Assembly: GCA_016288855.1 (NCBI GenBank)
Contig: JAEELJ010000051.1
Span: 91,593-155,592 of the forward strand
Direction of reading: 5' to 3'
DNA length: 64,000 nt
Source: Acholeplasmatales bacterium
GTDB lineage: Bacteria; Bacillota_I; Bacilli_A; Acholeplasmatales; Anaeroplasmataceae
A model generated the notes under the pieces. That model worked only from the letters and a program-made list of their open reading frames with translations. It was not told where the DNA came from and searched no databases. Below are positions 1-9,034 of the stretch, piece after piece. Position 1 is the first letter of the stretch. Every line of letters begins with the position of its first letter. The translations under genes and the position numbers were made by a program.

Positions 1-65
1 CTAATTAATTCGTCTTCAAGCATCTTCTTATAAGATCTTGTAAATGTATATTGCTTAGTTTCCAT
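1..65 (-). CDS. Partial CDS, N-terminus only, unknown
   Basis: Only the first 21 codons of this gene lie in the window; it runs off the left edge. The start is an ATG at 65 with a strong ribosome binding site (GGAGG) about 6-10 bases upstream. The visible protein begins METKQYTF and is rich in Lys and Glu, as in a soluble protein. It has its own good promoter at 96-123. Too little is visible to name a family. Confidence 0.6.
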   Translation of the reverse strand, partial: METKQYTFTRSYKKMLEDELI

Positions 66-95
66 CTCGTAGGCCTCCGTTTATAAACATTAATA

Positions 96-123
96 ATTAT
101 AGCAAAATTTATTAAAAAATCAA
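96..123 (-). promoter_or_regulatory. Sigma-A-type promoter for the partial gene at the left edge
   Basis: On the minus strand TTGATT (118-123) and TATAAT (96-101) are separated by 16 bases. The -35 abuts the 3' end of the upstream metalloprotein gene, and no clear terminator lies between, so read-through from the SRP operon is also possible. Confidence 0.6.
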
Positions 124-125
124 GA

Positions 126-809
126 TTAATAAATATCCTTATATCTCTTCATTCTCATTTCATGCTGAATTCTTTTATAGTTAGGAAATTTTTTATCCAT
201 CAAGATATAAAAATTATCTCCATGACCGTGGTAATAAAAATGTGCTAATTCATGATAAATAACACTTTTTATATAAATAGGGTCATATTTAGCAAGTCTT
301 GTTGAAAAAATAATTTCTTGCTTTGATGGAATACATTCTCCAAAATATGTTTTAACATTTTTATATTTAATATTAATATTAAAATTCAAATTCATATCTT
401 TTTTTATAGTATCAAAATAATACTCAACAAACTCTTTTGTTTTTTTATAATAATATTCATCAACTAATTTTTTAATATTTGTATTCTCATTTCTTATATA
501 ACAAATGAAATTATCATCTTCTACATGTATATGATCAAAAATATCATTTCTAGTTATAAATTTATATTTATTTCCAAAAACATGTATTGAATCACTTTTT
601 TCTATTGCCTTTGGCTTTTCCTTTAAATGCTTATATAAATATGATTCAAATTTTTTTACTAATTCTATCATTCTATCTTTTGAAATAGAATATGGAGATG
701 TAATTATAACCTTATTTGGATATCTTGGCTTTATATATGTTCTTCTATTTCTTGGCTTAACTTCTAACTCAACTTCTATAAGTAAGTCATTAATCCACAT
801 TTCAAACAT
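126..809 (-). CDS. YgjP/WLM-type zinc metallopeptidase-like protein
   Basis: A 227-residue protein of the YgjP-like (DUF45, M48-related) family. The hallmark is the zinc-binding HELAH motif near residue 188, followed by a short His-rich stretch (YYHGHGDNF) and the family's conserved Asn-Tyr close to the C-terminus. Family members are small soluble metalloproteins; their substrates are mostly unknown, and a link to restriction or housekeeping cannot be decided here. The ATG at 809 has GAGG about 10 bases upstream; a second ATG lies three codons in. It starts right after the U32 gene stop (811), so it is the last gene of the ftsY-ylxM-ffh-U32 transcription unit. Confidence 0.8.
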   Translation of the reverse strand: MFEMWINDLLIEVELEVKPRNRRTYIKPRYPNKVIITSPYSISKDRMIELVKKFESYLYKHLKEKPKAIEKSDSIHVFGNKYKFITRNDIFDHIHVEDDNFICYIRNENTNIKKLVDEYYYKKTKEFVEYYFDTIKKDMNLNFNINIKYKNVKTYFGECIPSKQEIIFSTRLAKYDPIYIKSVIYHELAHFYYHGHGDNFYILMDKKFPNYKRIQHEMRMKRYKDIY

Positions 810-810
810 T

Positions 811-2001
811 TTATAATAACCTCATTAAATCAAATGGATGTAATTCTATATCAGAATGGAATTTTAATTCCTCTAATGGATGTCTTGCGGCATCAATTTC
901 AGTATCATCCATTCTATAAACCTTACCTACATTTATAACAAATGAACCTGATGGAGAAAATACTTCAACATCTGTATTAGGTAAGAAATAATTTCTTTGC
1001 TCAATATAAGCTGTTTTAGTTTCTTTATCATATCTTCTAACAATACCAATAAATTCCTTTGTTGGACATGTTAAATTTAGGTCATATAATTGCTCATTTA
1101 TTGTTGGATTATGGAATAAGAAACCTGAACCAGTAAGACGGTTTTCAGCTTTTGCTATTGCATCCTCATAAATACTAAAATCCTTAACCATACCTGTAGT
1201 TTCATATTCATCAATTATTCTTCTATATGCATTAACTACTGTTGCAATATAGTGTAATGATTTCATTCTTCCTTCAATTTTAAATGAATTTACACCAATA
1301 TCCATTAGCTTAGGTATTGCTCTTATAGCACATAAATCCTTTGACGACATTGAAAAATAATCTCCATCTGGATTCATCTTTTCATTACCATTATGCATTA
1401 AATCATAATTCCATCTGCAAGAATGTGCACATCCACCTCTATTTGCATCTCTATTTGTCATGTTATTAGATAACATACATCTTCCTGAATAAGATGCACA
1501 CATACCACCATGGATGAATGATTCTACATCTAGGGTTGTATTATCCTTAAATTCTTTAATTTCATCTAGTGATAATTCTCTTGCAAAAACAACTCTTTTA
1601 CATCCAATCTTTTTATAGAATTCTGCAACATCTGGATTTGCACTTGAGCATTGTGTTGAAACATGTGCTTCCATTTTAGTGTACTTTGCAACTAAAGATA
1701 GGATATATGTTGATGATGCAATAATGCAATCAACGCCAGCATTCTCTAACGCCTTAAGATATTCTAAGACACCATCTGTATCTAAATTATGCATAACTAT
1801 ATTACAAGTAACATGAATTTTTGCACCATGCTTATGTGCAAAATCACATCCTTCTTTTATTTCATCAATAGTGAAATTAGATGCACGGCTTCTTAATGAG
1901 AACTTTTGTCCTCCAATAAAAACAGCATTTGCACCATACAATACAGCTACTTTTAGTTTTTCTAAATCTCCTGCGGGAGCGAGTAATTCAAATTTAGTCA
2001 T
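811..2001 (-). CDS. U32 family protein, YrrO-like (tRNA/rRNA hydroxylation type)
   Basis: A 396-residue peptidase U32 family protein. The N-terminus reads FELLAPAGDLEKLK, and the family signature around ESFIHGGMC followed by a GGCAHSCRW cysteine cluster is present; these cysteines are thought to hold an iron-sulfur centre. Despite the peptidase name, characterised relatives (B. subtilis YrrN/YrrO, E. coli TrhP and RlhA) support prephenate-dependent hydroxylation of RNA, so a role in tRNA wobble uridine hydroxylation is inferred. The start at 2001 has GGAGG upstream. It overlaps the stop of the partner U32 gene by 8 bases, as in the yrrN-yrrO pair of Bacillus, which supports a joint function. 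Confidence 0.88.
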   Translation of the reverse strand: MTKFELLAPAGDLEKLKVAVLYGANAVFIGGQKFSLRSRASNFTIDEIKEGCDFAHKHGAKIHVTCNIVMHNLDTDGVLEYLKALENAGVDCIIASSTYILSLVAKYTKMEAHVSTQCSSANPDVAEFYKKIGCKRVVFARELSLDEIKEFKDNTTLDVESFIHGGMCASYSGRCMLSNNMTNRDANRGGCAHSCRWNYDLMHNGNEKMNPDGDYFSMSSKDLCAIRAIPKLMDIGVNSFKIEGRMKSLHYIATVVNAYRRIIDEYETTGMVKDFSIYEDAIAKAENRLTGSGFLFHNPTINEQLYDLNLTCPTKEFIGIVRRYDKETKTAYIEQRNYFLPNTDVEVFSPSGSFVINVGKVYRMDDTEIDAARHPLEELKFHSDIELHPFDLMRLL

Positions 2002-2863
2002 TTTTTAACTCCTCCTTTTGGTAAACTGAATCCTTGTATAAGAATCCATCCTCATAATTTAATCCAATATTATCTAAATATTTTATTCCATCCTCTAAAG
2101 ATATCATACCATTCTTATAATCATAAAAGCATTTCAAAGCTTTAATATATGAATCTCTATTAATTCTTAAAGAATCAAGGTAACAATATTTAATAAATGA
2201 AATATTTAATAAGTTCTTAAATAAATTTAAAACATAGCTTCTATATACCATAGTGCCATTATTATTTTCAATGATAGGCATTATATCAGGTCTTGTTGCT
2301 TCCTTTAGGGTTAGATTATCTAGTGGAATATTCTTTCCTATTTTATCTCCATATAAGCTTACAAGTTTTCTCTTTGAGTAAAACATTAATCTATACCCAA
2401 ATGTCATCATAAATAATTCTGGTTTAACCTCATTATAGATATCTATAGTATCATTTAATGTTATTTCCTCACTTAATGCTAAAGATATGCCAAATGAATT
2501 AAATATAGATAAATCCTTTGCATTACAAAGCATTGTAATTGGGTTATAAATTATTCTTTTATTTAATCCTAAATCAAGTAAATAATTTAATAATCCAGTA
2601 TCAGTAACATAAAAATATATATCTTTTTCTTCTTTAAATCCTAATATAAAAGGTTTTACTTCCTTCATATCAGATGGATGCATTATCTTATCGAAGCATA
2701 AGATTATCTTTTTATTATTTTCTCTTAATTTATTTATTGCATCATCTAATAATAAATTTTCATATACCATAGAATAAGAAGGCAGCATTAACAATGCTGC
2801 ATCAATATATGAAATGTATTCATTTAATTCTTCATTTGTATAAATACTTGATACTATTTCCAT
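1994..2863 (-). CDS. Short U32-family partner protein, YrrN-like
   Basis: A 289-residue protein directly upstream of, and overlapping, the larger U32 gene. It shows the TIM-barrel-like alternation of strands and helices of the short U32 subunits but lacks the cysteine cluster of its partner. By position and size it matches YrrN, the smaller partner in Bacillus, although sequence similarity by eye is modest. The start is taken as the ATG at 2863, because AAAGGAG sits 5 bases upstream; an in-frame ATG at 2884 has no ribosome binding site. It begins just after ffh and belongs to the same operon. Confidence 0.7.
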   Translation of the reverse strand: MEIVSSIYTNEELNEYISYIDAALLMLPSYSMVYENLLLDDAINKLRENNKKIILCFDKIMHPSDMKEVKPFILGFKEEKDIYFYVTDTGLLNYLLDLGLNKRIIYNPITMLCNAKDLSIFNSFGISLALSEEITLNDTIDIYNEVKPELFMMTFGYRLMFYSKRKLVSLYGDKIGKNIPLDNLTLKEATRPDIMPIIENNNGTMVYRSYVLNLFKNLLNISFIKYCYLDSLRINRDSYIKALKCFYDYKNGMISLEDGIKYLDNIGLNYEDGFLYKDSVYQKEELKND

Positions 2864-2899
2864 ATTTACTCCTTTAAAATCCAAAAATGGATTTATTAA

Positions 2900-4318
2900 T
2901 TAAAATCTGAAAGTTCCCTTTCCTTTGCCCTTACCTTTTTTAACCTTAGGCTGTTGCATTCCAGAGTAATTTCCATTTTTAACCTGTGATTGCATACGCT
3001 TCATATCTTCTTCATCCATGTTTCTCATTTGCTTCATAGATTGCTTCATTTGAGCAAGTGATTCTCTTAGCTTATTAACTTCTTGAATAGAACGACCTGA
3101 ACCTTTTGCAATACGATCACGTCTCTTAAATTCCTTTTCGATTAATTCAGGATGCTTTCTTTCTTCTTCAGTCATTGATGTGATAATTGCTTCAATCTTA
3201 TCGAATGCTTTATCATCAACATTTGCTAATGCTGATTTCATTTTACCCATACCAGGTAAGAAACCTAGGATATGAGATAAAGAACCCATACGCTTAATCA
3301 TCTTAAATTGCTTTAATAAGTCATTATAATTAAATGAATCTGACATCATTCTTTCAGCTGCAGATTTCATTTCATCTTCACTAATATTTGCTTGAGCTTC
3401 ATCAATTAATGTTAATACATCACCCATACCCAAAATACGATCAGCTAATCTATCTGGGTAAAAGATTTCTAATGCATCAAGCTTTTCACCATTAGACATT
3501 AGCTTAATAGGGATTCCTGTCATTTCCTTAATTGATAATGCAGCACCACCACGTGTATCACCATCAAGCTTTGTTAAAATAATACCAGTAACATCTAAAT
3601 CCTTATGGAATGATAATGCAACATTAACTGCATCCTGACCAGCCATTGAATCTACTGTTAATAATATTTCATCTGGATGAGCAATTTCTTTTACATTTTT
3701 TAATTCTTGCATCATCGCTTCATCAATTTGTAGACGACCTGCAGTATCGATAATTACGAAATTAGCTCCAGCCTCTTTTGCTTGCTTTAAACCTTCCTTA
3801 ACGATGTTTTCAGCCTTATCCTTTGTTCCATTTTCATAAATAGGAACATTAATTTGCTTAGCTAAAGTAACTAACTGATCAACTGCGGCTGGTCTATAGA
3901 TATCAGCTGCAATTAGGAATGGCTTCATCTTTTTAGTTTTTCTATAAAATAACGCAAGCTTACCTGCTGCTGTTGTTTTACCTGTACCTTGTAGACCGGC
4001 CATCATTACAACAGTCATTCCGCTCTTCTTAAAATTTAATTCAACAACTTCATCACCTAAGACTTTTCTTAATTCCTCACGAACAATCTTAACAACCTGT
4101 TGACCAGGATTTAAGCCCTTCATGATCTTTTCGCCTAAGGCTTCTTCTTTTATATCTGCTAAGAATTTCTTTACAACCTTGTAGTTAACATCGGCTTCAA
4201 GTAAAGATAATCTTACTTCTCTTAACATGTCATCAATATCTTTTTCATTTAACTTACCCTTACCAGTAAGTCTTCTAAGTCCCATTTGTAAGCGACTTGA
4301 TAAGCTATCAAATGCCAT
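2900..4318 (-). CDS. ffh: Signal recognition particle protein Ffh
   Basis: A 472-residue SRP54 GTPase that binds 4.5S/scRNA and signal sequences of nascent membrane proteins. The N-terminal helical bundle is followed by the G domain with GLQGTGKTTAAGKLA (P-loop, about residues 108-122), DTAGR, and TKLDGDTRGG. The C-terminal M domain is rich in Met and Lys and ends in a Gly-Lys repeat tail. The start has GGGAGGAG upstream. It lies 3 bases after ylxM and shares the ftsY promoter. Length and domain order are normal for the family. Confidence 0.97.
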   Translation of the reverse strand: MAFDSLSSRLQMGLRRLTGKGKLNEKDIDDMLREVRLSLLEADVNYKVVKKFLADIKEEALGEKIMKGLNPGQQVVKIVREELRKVLGDEVVELNFKKSGMTVVMMAGLQGTGKTTAAGKLALFYRKTKKMKPFLIAADIYRPAAVDQLVTLAKQINVPIYENGTKDKAENIVKEGLKQAKEAGANFVIIDTAGRLQIDEAMMQELKNVKEIAHPDEILLTVDSMAGQDAVNVALSFHKDLDVTGIILTKLDGDTRGGAALSIKEMTGIPIKLMSNGEKLDALEIFYPDRLADRILGMGDVLTLIDEAQANISEDEMKSAAERMMSDSFNYNDLLKQFKMIKRMGSLSHILGFLPGMGKMKSALANVDDKAFDKIEAIITSMTEEERKHPELIEKEFKRRDRIAKGSGRSIQEVNKLRESLAQMKQSMKQMRNMDEEDMKRMQSQVKNGNYSGMQQPKVKKGKGKGKGTFRF

Positions 4319-4320
4319 AA

Positions 4321-4617
4321 TTACTCCTCCCAGATAATATTTGAAATTAATTCTTTAATATCATCTTTTACTTCTAATGATTCTAATTTTTGAAATTTCT
4401 CTTTTAAATGTAGCTTTTCTTCATAATCATATAAAGCTTTTTCAACTCTTTTTATTTGATCAAAAACAGCATTTCTTGAAACTTCATTATTGGATGCAAT
4501 CTCACTTAATGATAAGTCCATATAAAAGTAATCCTCAAAATAATTCTTTTGCTTATCAGTTAAGAGATTTTTATAAATATCATATAATTCAATTAATTCT
4601 TCTCTATTGTCCTGCAT
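4321..4617 (-). CDS. ylxM: YlxM/p13 UPF0122 helix-turn-helix protein of the SRP operon
   Basis: A 98-residue acidic helical protein with a sigma-70 region 4-like helix-turn-helix (residues about 15-60, with LSLSEIASNNEVSRNAV). YlxM proteins are encoded with ffh/ftsY in Bacillota and modulate SRP GTPase activity in streptococci. The gene starts in a TAATG overlap with the ftsY stop, so translation is likely coupled, and it is 3 bases from ffh. Family membership is clear; the molecular role here is inferred from relatives. Confidence 0.93.
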   Translation of the reverse strand: MQDNREELIELYDIYKNLLTDKQKNYFEDYFYMDLSLSEIASNNEVSRNAVFDQIKRVEKALYDYEEKLHLKEKFQKLESLEVKDDIKELISNIIWEE

Positions 4618-5597
4618 TACTTCTTATCCTCATCAAAGAAATCAGCAAATAATCCATATAAGTAATTTTCAATATCGAATATTTCAAGGTCATCAACCTT
4701 TTCACCTAAGCCGATATATTTAATTGGTATTCCAAGCTCATGTCTTATAGCTAATACAATACCACCCTTAGATGTACCATCAAGTTTTGTTAATACAATA
4801 CCTGAAACATCTGTAGCCTCACCAAATGCCTTTGCTTGAGACATACCATTTTGTCCTGTTGTAGCATCAACAACAAGTAATGTTTCATGTGGTGCATCAG
4901 GCATTTCCTTTTGTAATACTCTTTTCATCTTAGAAAGCTCAGCCATTAAATTAGCCTTGTTTTGTAAACGACCAGCTGTATCACATAAAAGCATATCGTA
5001 GCCTTCCTGCTTTGCTTTTACAATCGCATCATACATAACAGATGAAGGGTCTGCACCAGCTTCTCTTGCTATAAAGTCAACTCCAACCCTATCTGCCCAA
5101 ACCTTAAGCTGCTGAATTGCACCAGCACGGAATGTATCTCCTGCTGCAACCAATACCTTTTTTCCCATCTTCTTATATTGATTTGCAATTTTACCAATTG
5201 ATGTAGTCTTACCAGCACCATTTACTCCAACGAATAATACAACTGTTAAGCCGTCCTTATTGACATTAAGGTTTGCGTTAACAATTTCACCGTTTAGATA
5301 AATTTCAAACATTCTATCAATTATCATTTCTTGTAATAATTTAACATCTGTTATTTGCTTATCTCTTACTTCATCTCTTAGTCCATCAATGAAATCAACA
5401 ACTGTATCAACTCCAATATCAGCCATGATGAATACTTCTTCTAATCTATCAAATAATTCATCATCAATTTCATTTGAGCCATCAAGTAAATCAGAAAGTG
5501 ATTTTAATGCACCTTCTCTAGTCTTGTGTAAGCCTAATTTATATTTCTCTTCTTTTTTCTTGTCTTTTTTACGTTTAAATAAATCAAAAAATCCCAT
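4617..5597 (-). CDS. ftsY: SRP receptor GTPase FtsY
   Basis: The membrane-associated receptor that docks Ffh-ribosome complexes at the translocon. After a Lys/Glu-rich N-terminal stretch come the N domain and the NG GTPase with GVNGAGKTTSIGKIA, DTAGR and TKLDGTSKGG. About 326 residues, a compact FtsY without a long acidic A domain. The start is the ATG at 5597, preceded by GGAG at 8 bases; a GTG three codons earlier overlaps that ribosome binding site and is rejected. First gene of the ftsY-ylxM-ffh-U32-U32-ygjP unit, with a promoter at 5621-5648. Confidence 0.97.
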   Translation of the reverse strand: MGFFDLFKRKKDKKKEEKYKLGLHKTREGALKSLSDLLDGSNEIDDELFDRLEEVFIMADIGVDTVVDFIDGLRDEVRDKQITDVKLLQEMIIDRMFEIYLNGEIVNANLNVNKDGLTVVLFVGVNGAGKTTSIGKIANQYKKMGKKVLVAAGDTFRAGAIQQLKVWADRVGVDFIAREAGADPSSVMYDAIVKAKQEGYDMLLCDTAGRLQNKANLMAELSKMKRVLQKEMPDAPHETLLVVDATTGQNGMSQAKAFGEATDVSGIVLTKLDGTSKGGIVLAIRHELGIPIKYIGLGEKVDDLEIFDIENYLYGLFADFFDEDKK

Positions 5598-5620
5598 AGG
5601 TTTCACTCCATATCGAAGAT

Positions 5621-5648
5621 ATTATATCATAAAATTATATTTTAACAA
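5621..5648 (-). promoter_or_regulatory. Promoter of the ftsY operon
   Basis: TTGTTA (5643-5648) and a perfect TATAAT (5621-5626), 16-base spacer, on the minus strand, about 25 bases upstream of the ftsY start. Confidence 0.7.
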
Positions 5649-5654
5649 AAAGAA

Positions 5655-5676
5655 AATAGGGAAATTTTTCCCTATT
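5655..5676 (-). terminator. Intrinsic terminator after topA
   Basis: Minus-strand hairpin with arms AATAGGG/CCCTATT followed by a T-rich run, starting 8 bases after the topA stop and just before the ftsY promoter. Confidence 0.8.
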
Positions 5677-5683
5677 TCATAAA

Positions 5684-8194
5684 TTAATCATTTCCAGTTT
5701 CTTCATCGTCTAGTATAGGAGCATCTAAGCCCATCTCTAGAGCTATTTTATTATATTCCTCTAATGTAATAATATTCTTACATTTAGGGAAGTTTGAACA
5801 TCCATAGAATTTATTGCCTTTATTCTTACCAGTCTTTGCAATACGTTCTATTAATCTTCCTTTTTTACATTTAGGGCATGTAACAACAGTTTCAATAGGA
5901 CCTAAATCCATTTCCTCTTGTACATAGTTTGCAGTTGGATCATCACACTTCTTAGAGCAGTATAATTCACCATCTTTGTTTTTAAGCATTATAGCACCAC
6001 ATCTTTGACAAACCTCATTAGTTGGCTCATCATTGTATAAAACCTTGCATTTTGGGAAATTTGAGCATGAATAGAATATATTTCCTCTATTTCTTCCTCT
6101 TAAAGCTGTGTGTTTTACAAAATGACCTGTCTTACAGCTTGGGCATGTAACTTCAATTACATCATTACAATGCTTACTACAATATTCCTTACCTTCACTA
6201 TCCTTAAGCATTATTGCGCCACAATTTGGGCAAATATCATGCGTTGGTAAATCATTAAATATTGTCTTACACTTTGGATAATCCTTACATGCATAATAAG
6301 TATTACCCTTATTCTTACCAGTCTTTGCTACCTTGCTAAATAAATTATATTTACCACAAGTAGGGCATAATACACCAGTATCAGAATCCTCTATTTCTTC
6401 TTTTTTAATAAATTTACAAGTAGGATAATTTGAGCATGATGTAAATTCACCATATTTACCTAATCTTATAACTAATTTATTTCCACATAAAGGACAAATT
6501 TCATCAGTCTCAATTGGATACTTAGAATCCATCTTTTCCTGAGCCTCATCAAATTGCATCATAAAGTCGTTATAGAATTTCTCTAAAACATTTTCTTTCT
6601 TTTCTTTAGCATTTGCAATTTCATCAAGGTCAGTTTCCATATCTGCAGTATAACCAACATTAATTATTTCATCAAAATATTCTTGTAATTTATCTGATGT
6701 TAGCATACCTTGCTCTGTTGGTACAATAGACTTTTTATCAAGCTTAATATAGCTTCTATCCTTTAAAGTCTTAATTGTTTGAGCATAAGTTGATGGTCTA
6801 CCAATACCAAGCGATTCCATATCCTTAATAATAGATGCCTCAGTATATCTCTTCTTTGGCTCTGTAAGCTTATCTAAAATATTAACCTCATTAGCTTTAA
6901 ATCTATCGCCAGTTTTAAAGACAGGAATAATTTCATCCTTATCATTATCATCCTTATATACCTTAAGGAAACCATCAAATAGAATTTGAGAGCCTGATAC
7001 ATTCCATAATGAATCAGTATTAGTAAAAATTACATTTGTTTGATTAAATGTTGCATTAGACATTAATGATGCTAATGTTCTCTTATATATTAAGCTATAA
7101 AGCTTATATTGATCAGATGTTAAATATTCTTTAATAATTTCAGGCTGTCTAGATATAGATGTTGGTCTTATACCTTCATGTGCATCCTGCATGCCTTTTT
7201 GATTTTTATTATGAACATAACCTAAGTATTCTTTACCATATTTTGCATTAATGAATGAAGATGCTTCTTTAACAAAAGAATCAGCCAATCTTGTAGAGTC
7301 AGTTCTCATATATGTAATTAAACCGACTTCTTCATTTCCAACCTTAACACCTTCATATAGTGATTGTGCAACACTCATAGTACGAGTAGGTGAGAATCCT
7401 AATTTAGATGATGCATCCTGCTGTAATGTTGATGTTGTAAATGTTGGATAAGGAGTACGTGATGTCTTCTTAGTAACAATATCTGATACAACAAAATCAT
7501 CTAGTTTTGGTTTTAAATCTTCTAAAATCTTTCTATCAGTAATTTTATTTTTACTTGTTATAGAAAAATCATTAACCTTATTTAATTTTAGCTTAAAGTT
7601 ATCAAATAAAGCTTCCATTTCATAATATGCAGTAGGAATAAAAGCTAATATTTCTTTTTCAAGCTTACATATTAATAATAAAACAACTGATTGAACACGT
7701 CCTGCTGATTTTGAGCCAATCTTCTTTTGTAATAATTTAGAAAGCTTAAATCCTAAGATTCTATCAATGATTCTTCTTGTTTCTTGGCTTTCAACCATAT
7801 TCATATTAATTGGATGAGGATTCTTTAAAGCCTCAAGGACAGCATTCTTTGTAATTTCATGGAATTCAATTCTATTATTATCATCAAAGCTTAAGCCTAA
7901 GTTTTTAGCAAGGTGGTAAGCAATTGCCTCACCTTCTCTATCGGGGTCGGATGCTAAAAATACTTGATGACCCTTACAAGCTTTTTTTAATTCATTAACT
8001 AATTTAACTTTCTCAGGCATAATTACATAATTAGCCTGGAACTTATTTTCAATATCAATTCCAAGACCACCCTTACCCTTAGTAGATAAATCAGATATAT
8101 GACCCATACTTGATAATACAGTATATCCATCTCCTAAGAAGGATTTAATTGAATGTGTTTTTGTAGGTGATTCTACAATTATTATTTTGTCCAT
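5684..8194 (-). CDS. topA: DNA topoisomerase I, type IA, with extended zinc array
   Basis: An 836-residue type IA topoisomerase that relaxes negative supercoils. The TOPRIM domain is at the N-terminus (IIVESPTKTHSIKSFL, then SDPDREGEA). The catalytic Tyr is in LITYMRTDSTRL near residue 300. After the core, from about residue 565, lie four C4 topoisomerase zinc ribbons and two shorter CxxCGAIML-CSK modules. The last two long ribbons and two short modules look like a duplicated unit of roughly 75 residues. Single-gene unit: own promoter at 8219-8247, terminator at 5655-5676. GGTGATAAT precedes the ATG. Confidence 0.97.
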   Translation of the reverse strand: MDKIIIVESPTKTHSIKSFLGDGYTVLSSMGHISDLSTKGKGGLGIDIENKFQANYVIMPEKVKLVNELKKACKGHQVFLASDPDREGEAIAYHLAKNLGLSFDDNNRIEFHEITKNAVLEALKNPHPINMNMVESQETRRIIDRILGFKLSKLLQKKIGSKSAGRVQSVVLLLICKLEKEILAFIPTAYYEMEALFDNFKLKLNKVNDFSITSKNKITDRKILEDLKPKLDDFVVSDIVTKKTSRTPYPTFTTSTLQQDASSKLGFSPTRTMSVAQSLYEGVKVGNEEVGLITYMRTDSTRLADSFVKEASSFINAKYGKEYLGYVHNKNQKGMQDAHEGIRPTSISRQPEIIKEYLTSDQYKLYSLIYKRTLASLMSNATFNQTNVIFTNTDSLWNVSGSQILFDGFLKVYKDDNDKDEIIPVFKTGDRFKANEVNILDKLTEPKKRYTEASIIKDMESLGIGRPSTYAQTIKTLKDRSYIKLDKKSIVPTEQGMLTSDKLQEYFDEIINVGYTADMETDLDEIANAKEKKENVLEKFYNDFMMQFDEAQEKMDSKYPIETDEICPLCGNKLVIRLGKYGEFTSCSNYPTCKFIKKEEIEDSDTGVLCPTCGKYNLFSKVAKTGKNKGNTYYACKDYPKCKTIFNDLPTHDICPNCGAIMLKDSEGKEYCSKHCNDVIEVTCPSCKTGHFVKHTALRGRNRGNIFYSCSNFPKCKVLYNDEPTNEVCQRCGAIMLKNKDGELYCSKKCDDPTANYVQEEMDLGPIETVVTCPKCKKGRLIERIAKTGKNKGNKFYGCSNFPKCKNIITLEEYNKIALEMGLDAPILDDEETGND

Positions 8195-8218
8195 ATTATC
8201 ACCATCCTAACGCCCTTA

Positions 8219-8247
8219 ATATTATTTCAAAACATTTTTAAAGTCAA
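8219..8247 (-). promoter_or_regulatory. Promoter of topA
   Basis: TTGACT (8242-8247), 17-base spacer, TAATAT (8219-8224) on the minus strand, about 25 bases upstream of the start codon. The AT-rich stretch 8250-8320 behind it holds no gene. Confidence 0.65.
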
Positions 8248-8324
8248 GGACATATTTTCTATCAATATATATATAAAATATATAAATATTTTATTAAAAT
8301 TTATGTTTTTTTAGAAAAGAAAAA

Positions 8325-8340
8325 AGGGAACGTTTTCCCT
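8325..8340 (-). terminator. Terminator of the ftsK-lepB-rbgA-rnhB operon
   Basis: Minus-strand hairpin AGGGAA-AACG-TTCCCT followed by six T residues. It overlaps the TAG stop codon of rnhB. Confidence 0.8.
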
Positions 8341-9034
8341 ATTTTTCCTCATGATTATAATCTTCGTCATCATCATTAAATAAATCTAATGATAGCTGTC
8401 TATTCTTAGCTAAGTAATCAGATACAGGAGAATATGTTTTTCTATGAATCTTAGAAGGACCATATTTCCAAATAGCTTCTATATGTGTCTTTGTACCATA
8501 GCCTTTATGGTTCTTAAAGCCATAATTAGGATACTTAATATCCATTTTTTCCATATAATGATCTCTTGATACTTTCGCAAGAATGGATGCTGCAGCAATT
8601 GATGCACTTAAAGCATCACCATGTATTACTGATGTATGGTTAATTTTTAATTCATCCATAGGCATTGCATCAATTAATACATGCTCAGGTTCTATTTTTA
8701 AACCCATAATTGCTTCAAACATACCTTTTTTTGTTGCTTGATAAATATTCATTTCGTCTATATCCTTAACAGAAACATAAACTATTTTATATGCTTTGCA
8801 TCTTTTTATTATTTGCTTATATAATTCTTCTCTTTTTTTCTCAGATATTTGCTTTGAATCAAATAATCCTGGAATACGATCAAATTCATCTAATATAACA
8901 GCTGCAACAACAACAGGTCCTGCAAGAGGTCCTCTTCCTGCCTCATCGACTCCAGCTATTACCTTAACTCCACTATCATATAAATCATTTTCATATTTAT
9001 ACATATCAATATCATCATATTTGTGGTGTCTCAT
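8339..9034 (-). CDS. rnhB: Ribonuclease HII
   Basis: A 231-residue RNase HII, which removes ribonucleotides and RNA primers from RNA-DNA hybrids. The signature GVDEAGRGPLAGPVV (first catalytic Asp and Glu) is near residue 30. Further catalytic Asp residues lie in VLIDAMP and in the KVSRDHYM segment, and the C-terminal GYGTKTH stretch is typical. The acidic tail (DDDEDY) is a lineage extra. The ATG at 9034 has AAGGATG upstream, and the gene overlaps rbgA by 20 bases, the same rbgA-rnhB order as in Bacillus. Confidence 0.97.
   Translation of the reverse strand: MRHHKYDDIDMYKYENDLYDSGVKVIAGVDEAGRGPLAGPVVVAAVILDEFDRIPGLFDSKQISEKKREELYKQIIKRCKAYKIVYVSVKDIDEMNIYQATKKGMFEAIMGLKIEPEHVLIDAMPMDELKINHTSVIHGDALSASIAAASILAKVSRDHYMEKMDIKYPNYGFKNHKGYGTKTHIEAIWKYGPSKIHRKTYSPVSDYLAKNRQLSLDLFNDDDEDYNHEEK

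Noticed and set aside
8250..8320. AT-rich run after the topA promoter as an origin or binding region
   Set aside because: Only simple AT alternation, no DnaA-box-like repeats or gene signals.
9015..9017. Possible mycoplasma-type code with UGA as Trp
   Set aside because: UGA ends rbgA at its expected length, and a release factor 2 gene is present.
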